From an uncultured SAR116 cluster alpha proteobacterium (GTDB lineage Bacteria > Pseudomonadota > Alphaproteobacteria > Puniceispirillales > Marisalimonadaceae), in contig CACJFI010000005.1 in the NCBI GenBank assembly GCA_902592615.1, positions 1 through 64,000 on the forward strand: a stretch of DNA of 64,000 nucleotides, given 5' to 3'. A model generated the notes under the pieces. It saw nothing but the letters and a program-made list of their open reading frames with translations, ran no database searches and was not told the origin of the DNA. Shown one piece after another: positions 56,865 through 64,000 of this stretch. Numbering within the stretch: position 1 is the stretch's first letter; every line of letters begins with the position of its first letter. Made by a program: the position numbers and the translations under genes.

Positions 56865-59225
56865 TTAATTATCCTCTATCAAAATTTCTCTTTTACCAGC
56901 TCTACCTGGCTTGGATATAACATTATTATCTTCCATTTTTTCAATTATCGTAGCTGCTCTGTTATAACCAATTTTCAAATGTCTTTGAATAAATGATGTA
57001 CTAGCCCTTCTTTCCCTTACTACTAAAGCTAATGCTTCGTCGTACAATTCATCTCTAGAATTTTTATTAGTATTAAAATTAGTCAGGTCATTTGAAGATA
57101 AAATCTCAGGTTCTTCAGTAATACTTTCATCATAATCTGGAATAGATTGATCAGATAAAAATTTTGTTACTTTTTCAACTTCATTATCTTCTACAAAAGG
57201 ACCATGTACTCGTGTTACTTTTCCTCCTCCCGCCATATATAACATGTCTCCTCTTCCAAGCAGTTGTTCAGCACCTTGCTCTCCTAGAATTGTTCTACTG
57301 TCAATTTTACTTGTGACTTGAAATGAGATTCTAGTTGGAAAATTTGCCTTAATTGTTCCTGTTATGACGTCTACTGATGGTCTTTGCGTAGCCATCACAA
57401 CGTGGATTCCAGCTGCTCTAGCCATTTGGGCTAATCTTTGTACTGCGGCCTCTATATCTTTTCCAGCAACTAACATTAAATCTGCAACTTCATCTATTAT
57501 TACTACAATGTAAGGTAAAGGAGTTAAACTTATCTGTTGATCCTCAAAAATTGGTTGACCAGTCTCTGGATCGAAGCCAACTTGGACATTTTTCGAGAGG
57601 ATTTCACCTTTTTTTCTTGCTTGAATTAATCTTTCATTATAACTGTCTACGTTTCGAACACCAAGCTTGCTCATGGACATGTATCTAGTTTCCATTTCCC
57701 TAACAGCCCATTTTAAAGCTATAATGGCTTTATTAGGATCGGTAACGACAGGTGTTAATAGATGAGGAATGCCGTCATAAACTGATAATTCCAACATTTT
57801 AGGATCAATCATAATAAGTCTACAAGTTTCTGGAGTATGTTTATATAGTAATGACAGTATCATTGCATTAATTCCAACAGATTTACCTGAACCCGTTGTT
57901 CCAGCTACGAGTAAATGCGGCATTCTTGCTAAGTCAGCAACAACTGGGTACCCTGCTATATTTTTACCAAGACAGACTGGAAGACTAAAATCTGATTTTT
58001 GAAATTCTTGGTGTTCTAAAATATTTCTCAAAATAACTGTTTCACGAAATTTGTTAGGTAATTCAATACCAATAACATTTTGACCTGGAACCATTGCTAC
58101 TCTTACTGCTTCAACAGACATTGATCTGGCAATATCGTCAGCTAAAGATATAACTCTTTGACTTCTCAAACCTGGTGCGGGTTGTAAGTCATACCTAGTT
58201 ACAACTGGACCATACCTAACAGACTCAATATTTCCATTAATTGAATAATCTGATAAAACTCCTTCAAGAACTTTTGCATTCATGTCAAGAGTTTCTTTAC
58301 TAGGAGGTTTTATATCTTCTATAAAATCTTTCAGCAAACTTACAGTTGGTAAAATAAATCCACTCTCAGACCCCAATGGTAAGTCATTTTGATATAAATT
58401 ATGTTTTTCTTTGTTTTTTTCTAAGTTTGCTTCTTTATGAATGTTTTTAATTAATATTGGATTCTTTCTAACTTTTGGTTTTTTTCTTACAATTAAATTA
58501 CTATTAAAATTAAAAAACTTATTTTTAATCTTGCTTAAATAGCTAAATTTATTTTTTTCTTCTTCTAATTCATCTCTATCGTCGTTGTAGAAAAACAAAT
58601 TTGAAAACATTGTTAGTATCCAAATCAAAGGTAAGAATATGGGTCTAAAAAGAAATTTAAAAAATTTTATTTCTTTTTCACCTGTGGATAGTATCCAAAA
58701 AAATAATAAAAAGGAGATGATTAGAGATACCAATCCTAAAACTGTTTCAGATAAAACAATGTCAAATGCTATTACATCAGAGATCTTAGTAGTAAATGAT
58801 AATAATAACCATTCAGACAAGCCATTTTGACTGAAATGTGGTAAATTAAGGGTCAGTTTTTGTATTATATTAGTCTCAAGATAAGTACCTCCTATAGAAC
58901 TAAGGAAAATCGTAAAAATTATTGTTAAAATTTTTGTTTTAAGAAAATTTATTTTGGTTTCATTGAATAATTTTAAAGACCACATAAACAAGACTATGGA
59001 AAGTAATAATCCGGGTAAAATACCAAATTCTCTTATAACTAATCCAGCGATGAATGATCCAATTTCACCATAAAGATTTTTTGGAACATTTTCGGAAACA
59101 AAACCCCAACCAGGATCTTCGGGATGAAATGAAAATAAAATTAAAAAAAATGATGTAGAACTAAAAAATAGAATTAAAGATAATGTTTTATTGATAATTT
59201 TAATATAAAAATTACTCTTTTCCAT
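56865..59225 (-). CDS. ftsK: DNA translocase FtsK
   Basis: Septal DNA pump that clears the chromosome and activates XerCD at dif. 786 residues: four membrane helices in the first 190, a short charged linker, then the RecA-like motor with Walker A in LLVAGTTGSGKSVGINAM (K448), LIMIDPKMLELSVYDGIPHL, YIVVIIDEVADLM (Walker B) and QRPSVDVITGTIKANFPTRI, and the C-terminal winged-helix gamma domain (RRASTSFIQRHLKIGYNRAA) that reads KOPS. ATG start at 59225. Confidence 0.97.
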   Translation of the reverse strand: MEKSNFYIKIINKTLSLILFFSSTSFFLILFSFHPEDPGWGFVSENVPKNLYGEIGSFIAGLVIREFGILPGLLLSIVLFMWSLKLFNETKINFLKTKILTIIFTIFLSSIGGTYLETNIIQKLTLNLPHFSQNGLSEWLLLSFTTKISDVIAFDIVLSETVLGLVSLIISFLLFFWILSTGEKEIKFFKFLFRPIFLPLIWILTMFSNLFFYNDDRDELEEEKNKFSYLSKIKNKFFNFNSNLIVRKKPKVRKNPILIKNIHKEANLEKNKEKHNLYQNDLPLGSESGFILPTVSLLKDFIEDIKPPSKETLDMNAKVLEGVLSDYSINGNIESVRYGPVVTRYDLQPAPGLRSQRVISLADDIARSMSVEAVRVAMVPGQNVIGIELPNKFRETVILRNILEHQEFQKSDFSLPVCLGKNIAGYPVVADLARMPHLLVAGTTGSGKSVGINAMILSLLYKHTPETCRLIMIDPKMLELSVYDGIPHLLTPVVTDPNKAIIALKWAVREMETRYMSMSKLGVRNVDSYNERLIQARKKGEILSKNVQVGFDPETGQPIFEDQQISLTPLPYIVVIIDEVADLMLVAGKDIEAAVQRLAQMARAAGIHVVMATQRPSVDVITGTIKANFPTRISFQVTSKIDSRTILGEQGAEQLLGRGDMLYMAGGGKVTRVHGPFVEDNEVEKVTKFLSDQSIPDYDESITEEPEILSSNDLTNFNTNKNSRDELYDEALALVVRERRASTSFIQRHLKIGYNRAATIIEKMEDNNVISKPGRAGKREILIEDN

Positions 59226-59257
59226 GTCTTAATCTTTATTTGTCTTCAAAAAAATAT

Positions 59258-60469
59258 TTATTTTTGAGCAATATCCATCTTTAAAAATAAACTAATACGT
59301 CTCATTGTCTCCTCGATAACTTCTTTCTTGTCAACCAAGGATATTCTTAAGTATCCTCTCCCTGGGTTAATACCATTTATATCTTTCGCCATAAAACTTC
59401 CTGGCATAACTCTTAAAGAAAATTCTTGCCATAACATTTTGGCTGCTTTCTTGTCGTCATTTACTTTTAGCCAAAGAAAAAAACCTGCGTCTGGGATTTT
59501 GAAATCTTTATAAAAAGGTTTTAAATATTTTTCTGCAAGTTCAAAGTTTTTGTCATAATGTAAGCAACCCTCAGTTTGATGATTATCATCGTTATACAAT
59601 GCGCTAGCAACTTTTTGAATTGGTATAGGAACTGGTGAAGCACCATTTGAGACCAACAACTTATATTTTTCGATTATAGTTTCGTCTCCAGCTATAAACC
59701 CAGCTCTCATTCCACAAGCATTACTTCTTTTTGATAGAGAATTAAAAATTATTAAATTTTCCAAACTTTTTCCTAAACTTAGAGCAGCCTCTAACCCACC
59801 AGTTGGTTTGGCTTTGTTCATTCTATAAATATCTCCATAACATTCATCAATTGCCAGAATGAAATTATATTTTCTGGCAAGTAATATAGCGTTTTTTAAA
59901 TAATCAATGTTTGCAACACTGCCATGAGGATTAGATGGAGAACAAAGATACATTATTACTGAAGATTTTAATAAATTTTCAGGTAAATTTGATATGTCTG
60001 GTAAATAATTATTTTCTGGCAAAGCGTTCAACCAATGTACTTTAGACCCGCTTGATATACTTCCTGCTAACCAAGCATGATAAAATGGGTTCGTTATTAA
60101 AGCTGTTGTTTTGCCAACTTTTAAATTCTTTGCTAGCAAACCTACAAGATGTAAGGGTTCTCTTGTACCCGGAACAGGAACTATATTTTTATTTAATTTT
60201 ATCAGTTTATCTGTACCTGGATATCTTCTTTTTATATAATTCAGTATACTATTTCCAAAACTTGGTATCGCCTCACTAGGGGGATATTTTGCCCAATCAT
60301 TATAATTCAAGTTTAAAATTTTTTTTGTAAAGTAAGGAACTCCCAATGTAGGTTCACCTAAAGACATTTTTAAAATTGGGTATTCAGGATTAGGCTCAAT
60401 ATTTTCTAAAAGAGATGTAAGTTTTCCAAACATCCAGTCTTTTAAAACATTGTAATCTGAATATACCAT
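59258..60469 (-). CDS. PLP aminotransferase, DapC-like
   Basis: Fold-type I aminotransferase, 403 residues. MSLGEPTLGVPYFTKKIL, GTREPLHLVGLLAKN, NPFYHAW, CSPSNPHGSVANIDYL, D208/Y211 in AIDECYGDIYR, Schiff-base K247 in NSLSKRSNACGMRAGF, and the substrate-carboxylate Arg in GRGYLRISLV. Similar proteins are annotated as N-succinyldiaminopimelate aminotransferase (DapC), which would fit dapF nearby, but other amino acids are possible. Same position upstream of ftsK in other alphaproteobacteria. ATG start. Confidence 0.85.
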   Translation of the reverse strand: MVYSDYNVLKDWMFGKLTSLLENIEPNPEYPILKMSLGEPTLGVPYFTKKILNLNYNDWAKYPPSEAIPSFGNSILNYIKRRYPGTDKLIKLNKNIVPVPGTREPLHLVGLLAKNLKVGKTTALITNPFYHAWLAGSISSGSKVHWLNALPENNYLPDISNLPENLLKSSVIMYLCSPSNPHGSVANIDYLKNAILLARKYNFILAIDECYGDIYRMNKAKPTGGLEAALSLGKSLENLIIFNSLSKRSNACGMRAGFIAGDETIIEKYKLLVSNGASPVPIPIQKVASALYNDDNHQTEGCLHYDKNFELAEKYLKPFYKDFKIPDAGFFLWLKVNDDKKAAKMLWQEFSLRVMPGSFMAKDINGINPGRGYLRISLVDKKEVIEETMRRISLFLKMDIAQK

Positions 60470-60556
60470 TTTTAAACCTTTAAATAATTTTTATATTTGT
60501 TTATTTATATTATACTAGTAAAATTTAAAACAAATATAATTATGTTATTAGATTAA

Positions 60557-61771
60557 ATGAGATCATCATTGAATATCAAAGACCAATCACAAGAAAGTTT
60601 TCATAAAATTTGTGTTGTAGGAGGTGGCATAACAGGAGCTATGATGGTTTTATTGTTGAAAAATTCAAATATGTTTAATTTGAATGATATTGGTTGGGTT
60701 AAGCCAAGCTTAAAGTCAAAAAATGATTTTAGAACCACATTCTACAATGAAACCAGTTTAAAATTACTTAATGATTTAAATATTTTAAAAAAACTTAAAA
60801 AAAATGATTATACCTCAGTTAAAAACATAAAAGTATTTGGTCCTAACCATATTCCACCATTGGAATGGGATTATTTTGATACTAAAAAAAAATTTGGCGC
60901 AGTGATAAATAATAATATTGTTTTGAGCATAATTGAAGAGCAACTTAAAGACATAAAACAATATGACAGTTTCGTTAATAATACTAAATGCAACAAATTT
61001 GAAAGAACTCTATATTTAGAAAATAAAACATTTATCAATACTCATTTAGTTTTGTCAGCAGATGGAAAGAACTCTTATCTAAGAAAATTACTTTCAATAA
61101 ATACTATAAACAAAAATACTAAACATGTAGCAATTTCTGGATTTTTGGAACAATCTAGAAATCATAACTCAACAGCCATTCAAGCATTTACAAATATAGG
61201 TCCAATTGGAATACTTCCATATAAAAATAAAAATCTAGTGAATTTTGTTCAAAGCATTGAAAAAGTTGAGTGTAAAAAGATTTTATTAAGAGAAAACCCT
61301 GAAAATTTTATATGTGATGAATTAAATACATTTTTTTCTCATATTGACCTTAGATTTACTCCAACAAAAAAAATTAATAAAATAAAAGATAAAGTCTCAT
61401 ATTGGGATCTTAACTTAAACCTTGTTCCAAATCCAACATCTTTAAGAGCAATTTTAATAGGTGACGCTGCCCATTCGATTCATCCTCTAGCTGGACAAGG
61501 ACTCAACCTATCTTTAAGAGATTGTGTTTCTGCATTAAATGCAATAAAAAATTGTTTGAAATTTGGTAATGATCTTGGTGATAAATCTATTTTAAATCTT
61601 TACAAAAACGAGAGACTTCCTCAAGCTATTTCTATGACAGCTTTTACTGACTTTATGTTTTTTGGATTTACTTCGACCTCGAATGAGACACAGTCACTTT
61701 TAGCAAAAGGCATGGAAAATTTAAACAAAACTAAAATAAAAAATATATTTAGAGATTTAGCTTCAGTTTGA
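60557..61771 (+). CDS. UbiH/UbiF/COQ6-family FAD monooxygenase
   Basis: Probable ring hydroxylase of ubiquinone synthesis. 404 residues: FAD loop ICVVGGGITGAMMVLLL (about 18-34), FRTTFYNETSLKLLNDL (the DxRttAL region), the DG motif in LSADGKNSYLRKLL and the FAD ribityl motif ILIGDAAHSIHPLAGQGLNL. C5, C6 or C1 hydroxylation cannot be told apart. ATG at 60557 without a visible ribosome binding site. Divergent from the aminotransferase gene; ends one base before the convergent DUF971 gene. Confidence 0.88.
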   Translation: MRSSLNIKDQSQESFHKICVVGGGITGAMMVLLLKNSNMFNLNDIGWVKPSLKSKNDFRTTFYNETSLKLLNDLNILKKLKKNDYTSVKNIKVFGPNHIPPLEWDYFDTKKKFGAVINNNIVLSIIEEQLKDIKQYDSFVNNTKCNKFERTLYLENKTFINTHLVLSADGKNSYLRKLLSINTINKNTKHVAISGFLEQSRNHNSTAIQAFTNIGPIGILPYKNKNLVNFVQSIEKVECKKILLRENPENFICDELNTFFSHIDLRFTPTKKINKIKDKVSYWDLNLNLVPNPTSLRAILIGDAAHSIHPLAGQGLNLSLRDCVSALNAIKNCLKFGNDLGDKSILNLYKNERLPQAISMTAFTDFMFFGFTSTSNETQSLLAKGMENLNKTKIKNIFRDLASV

Positions 61772-61772
61772 T

Positions 61773-62099
61773 TTATAGAGAATTATAATATTCTTGTAGA
61801 TACTTTTCTTGATTTGTTCCATAATCATGTAATAACGGCCAACTATAAATACCAGATGAGTGATTGTCAGAAAATATTATTCTTATGGCGTAATTACCAA
61901 CGGGTTCAATTTGGTTAATTAGAACATTGCATTTATTTTTAACTATAGTTTTAGGGCCCCCATGTCCTTGCACATCAGCTGATGGACTTTCTACTCTCAA
62001 CAATTCTGATAAAATGTTAAATTTTGAATTATCATCGAAGTGAATTAATAAATATTTACCATTATCTTTTTTTTGGATTAAGGTTGGAGTAACTTCCAT
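61773..62099 (-). CDS. DUF971 (gamma-butyrobetaine-hydroxylase N-terminal-like) protein
   Basis: 108 residues of the DUF971/GBBH-like N-terminal domain: LRVESPSADVQGHGGPKTIV, then VLINQIEPVGNYAIRIIFSD and SGIYSWPLLHDYG. This small domain occurs alone in bacteria and is linked to iron-sulfur protein maturation and metal metabolism, but its function is not settled. Same strand as the LON-domain and thioredoxin genes, 40 bases away. ATG start. Confidence 0.9.
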   Translation of the reverse strand: MEVTPTLIQKKDNGKYLLIHFDDNSKFNILSELLRVESPSADVQGHGGPKTIVKNKCNVLINQIEPVGNYAIRIIFSDNHSSGIYSWPLLHDYGTNQEKYLQEYYNSL

Positions 62100-62139
62100 A
62101 TCAATTCCATAAATTAACTAAAATACTTTTACAACTTCT

Positions 62140-62796
62140 TTAGTGCTTACTTATGTCAGAAATATTTTCTTCGCTAATATAGCTATCCAATATTGTTTGT
62201 AATAACATTTCCCTTTTTGAAATAGAAGTTGTTTCTAACAATAATTGTTTTTCATTATTTGCTAAAGGACATATCATTGTTATTTGATCAACAAAATTAT
62301 AATCATTAAATGTATTAATTGCATCCATATTTGCCCTAATATTTTTTGATTTAAAATAATTTTTTAAAGATGCCTTTAAAGTACTAAAATCTGTGGACTT
62401 TACATTAATATGTAAGTCTTTATTAAAATTTTTCCAATTTATGTTTGCTTCTCTAAAATTATTATCATTAGTTTTTTCTGAAATTAAATTAAATCTGCTT
62501 AAACCTTTAAGAGTAATTAAGTATCTATTATCATAAGTTTCTTCAAATTTTATAATTTTACCCGCACAACCAACTCCATAGAATGAAAGTTCATCATCAC
62601 TTTCGTTTGAATTTTTAGGTTGTATCATACCAACTAATCTATTTTTATTCGAAATAGCTTGATCTATCATTTTTAAATAACGAGGTTCAAAAATATTTAA
62701 CGGAAGATAGGTGTCTGGAAACATTACCACACCTTTCAATGGGAAAATTGGAATAACATTTGGTAAATTTGTTTCTTGTTTAATATCGTCGACCAT
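62140..62796 (-). CDS. LON substrate-binding-domain protein
   Basis: 218 residues equal to the N-terminal domain of Lon protease alone: VIPIFPLKGVVMFPDTYLPL, NIFEPRYLKMIDQAI, VGCAGKIIKFEETYDNRYLITLKG is split here as GCAGKIIKFEE and YLITLKGLSRF. No AAA or protease domain follows. Such stand-alone LON proteins are widespread in alphaproteobacteria; a chaperone-like or substrate-binding role is assumed. 15 bases downstream of the CnoX-like gene. Confidence 0.9.
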   Translation of the reverse strand: MVDDIKQETNLPNVIPIFPLKGVVMFPDTYLPLNIFEPRYLKMIDQAISNKNRLVGMIQPKNSNESDDELSFYGVGCAGKIIKFEETYDNRYLITLKGLSRFNLISEKTNDNNFREANINWKNFNKDLHINVKSTDFSTLKASLKNYFKSKNIRANMDAINTFNDYNFVDQITMICPLANNEKQLLLETTSISKREMLLQTILDSYISEENISDISKH

Positions 62797-62811
62797 TTAA
62801 ATATGTCCTAA

Positions 62812-63714
62812 TTAAGAAAATAATAATGTTGCAAGTTTTTTTCTAGCACTAATTGTCTCTTTGGCCTCGATACCTGCGGAGGGAAAAAATTCAAGTAACT
62901 GCTTTCTCGCTGCTTGTTGATTCCACTCTTTATCTAATTTAATTGATTTCAAGAGCATTTCAAAAGAATCTTCTATTTTACCTACACCAAATAACGCAAT
63001 TGCCATTTGTAAAAGATAATCTAAATTATTAGGTTCTTGTTTTAGTTTTTTCTCCAAATCTTCTATACTTCCTTTTGCCATAAAGGCTTTTTCAGAGGTT
63101 TCAAGCAATGATATTGCTTCTTCAACTGGCTTTGATTTTTTAATTTCAGGAGCTAAACTATAAATTAATTCTTTTGTTTCTTTAAAGTTGTCTAAGCCAA
63201 TCATAGATCGAATAAGATTAGCATAACCTATGTGATTTTCTGGATCTTTTGCTAAAATCTTTTGAGAAATTTCTAGAGAACTATTCCAATTTCTTGTTTC
63301 TATAAATTCTTTTGCACTTGAAATTAAATCTTCAACTTCTTGTCCAGGACCAGATAAACTTGCTGACTTTTTTACAAACTCTACTATTTCACTTTTTGAT
63401 TTAGCTCCTTGAAATCCGTCAACAACTTTACCTTCAAAAAAAGTATAAATTGTAGGAATAGATTGAATTCTCAATTGTGCAGCAATATTTTGATTTTGAT
63501 CGATATCAATTTTAGCTAGAATTAACTCTTGTCCATAACTTTTAATAGCATCTTCTAATAAGGGTGTAAGAGTTTTACAAGGTTCACACCAAGGTGCCCA
63601 GAAATCAACAATAACAGGTTTTGTATTGGAAACTTCTACAACTTCACTCATAAATGTTTCTTCATTTACATTTATTATATTACTAGTTGTTGATATTAAA
63701 TCATTGTTTTCCAT
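62812..63714 (-). CDS. CnoX-like thioredoxin-TPR co-chaperone
   Basis: 300 residues: a thioredoxin domain (about 15-120) with active site WCEPC (C43, C46) and the cis-Pro in IQSIPTIYTF, followed by TPR-like helices (about 130-295). This is the CnoX/YbbN layout, which protects proteins from oxidative unfolding and hands them to GroEL/DnaK. Unlike E. coli CnoX, the CxxC pair is complete, so it may keep reductase activity as reported for Caulobacter. ATG start; first gene of a three-gene minus-strand unit with LON and DUF971. Confidence 0.9.
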   Translation of the reverse strand: MENNDLISTTSNIINVNEETFMSEVVEVSNTKPVIVDFWAPWCEPCKTLTPLLEDAIKSYGQELILAKIDIDQNQNIAAQLRIQSIPTIYTFFEGKVVDGFQGAKSKSEIVEFVKKSASLSGPGQEVEDLISSAKEFIETRNWNSSLEISQKILAKDPENHIGYANLIRSMIGLDNFKETKELIYSLAPEIKKSKPVEEAISLLETSEKAFMAKGSIEDLEKKLKQEPNNLDYLLQMAIALFGVGKIEDSFEMLLKSIKLDKEWNQQAARKQLLEFFPSAGIEAKETISARKKLATLLFS

Positions 63715-63793
63715 TATTTGGGCTCCTAGTTATTAATTATATATATGGTTCTCAGCAAATAATATTTCAACAATTTATTACAAAATACTACAA

Positions 63794-63822
63794 TTGACCA
63801 ATTACTAAAGTGTCTGTATCAA
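63794..63822 (+). promoter_or_regulatory. Probable sigma-70 promoter for the rightmost gene
   Basis: TTGACC (63794-63799) and TATCAA (63817-63822) are spaced by 17 bases, giving an expected start near 63829, some 40 bases before the ATG at 63868. The -35 matches five of six consensus bases and the -10 four of six. Confidence 0.35.
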
Positions 63823-63867
63823 AAGATTGGATAATGATTAAACCCAAAATGAAAATTATAATGTAAA

Positions 63868-64000
63868 ATGAGCAAAAAATTAAATATTGCACTAGTTGGT
63901 TGTGGTAACTGGGGAAAAAATATAGCTAGAAATTTACATGAAATGGGTTATCTAGCATGTATCTATGACTCAAATGAAAAATTATCAAAAAAACTTAGCG
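63868..64000 (+). CDS. Gfo/Idh/MocA-family oxidoreductase, 3' end cut by window edge
   Basis: Only the first 44 codons are present: MSKKLNIALVGCGNWGKNIA gives the NAD(P) loop GCGNWG, then RNLHEMG and CIYDSNEKLSKKLS with the strand-2 acidic residue. The GxGxWG form is typical of Gfo/Idh/MocA sugar oxidoreductases, often WlbA/WbpB-type UDP-sugar dehydrogenases in polysaccharide loci. Too short to specify. ATG at 63868; no close ribosome binding site. Confidence 0.6.
   Translation, partial: MSKKLNIALVGCGNWGKNIARNLHEMGYLACIYDSNEKLSKKLS

Overview
The window reads as chromosomal DNA from a streamlined, strongly AT-rich, Gram-negative alphaproteobacterium, probably free-living and marine. Support comes from the low GC throughout, tight spacing with many overlapping or abutting genes, alphaproteobacterial gene order (sdhCDAB-zapE-mdh-sucCDAB-lpd; ftsK-lolA-xthA; ffh-rpsP-rimM-trmD-rplS-leuCDB-asd), and outer-membrane functions (LolA, an O-antigen ligase). 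I see no rRNA, tRNA, CRISPR array, phage or insertion sequence. No gene-free stretch exceeds 264 bases. The lineage cannot be named safely from sequence inspection alone.

Layout. 1-10.3 kb is mixed accessory DNA: the end of a 3-hydroxyisobutyrate dehydrogenase gene, a UDP-glucuronate-epimerase-like gene, a membrane pyrophosphatase, an L,D-transpeptidase beside an AmpG-like muropeptide permease, then a surface-polysaccharide block (O-antigen ligase family protein, a methyltransferase-fold protein, two glycosyltransferases). 10.2-18.5 kb holds metabolic genes: 2-hydroxyacid dehydrogenase plus TcuA-like flavoprotein, an EamA transporter, gamma-glutamyltransferase, an aminotransferase, a small anchored protein and an amidase. 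18.6-23.2 kb is a four-gene ABC-2/Gldg/DUF4340 export-type operon. 23.2-29.4 kb has an acyl-CoA dehydrogenase, a VOC protein, an MFS transporter, HtpG, a class II aldolase-like protein and an SMR efflux protein.

From 29.4 to 60.5 kb every gene is on the minus strand. Read in transcription order: aminotransferase, ftsK, lolA, xthA, dapF, mtaB, ftsY, ffh, rpsP, rimM, trmD, rplS, leuC, leuD, leuB, asd, an EamA transporter, sdhCDAB, zapE, mdh, sucC, sucD, sucA, sucB, lpd. This covers half the TCA cycle, leucine and aspartate-family amino acid synthesis, the SRP pathway and ribosome or tRNA maturation. The right end has a UbiH-type hydroxylase, a DUF971 protein, a LON-domain protein, a CnoX-like thioredoxin-TPR protein and the start of a Gfo/Idh/MocA oxidoreductase.

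Most noteworthy: (1) the 2-oxoglutarate dehydrogenase E2 (sucB) has its peripheral-subunit-binding domain in front of the lipoyl domain instead of after it, and an internal ATG with a strong ribosome binding site sits exactly at the canonical E2 start; (2) rpsP carries a 45-bp tandem-repeat tail cut by a GAA-to-TAA change, with the old reading frame still open to a TAG just before rimM; (3) the pyrophosphatase has the K+-dependent signature; (4) the acyl-CoA dehydrogenase and the class II aldolase each lack the usual catalytic Glu at its common position.
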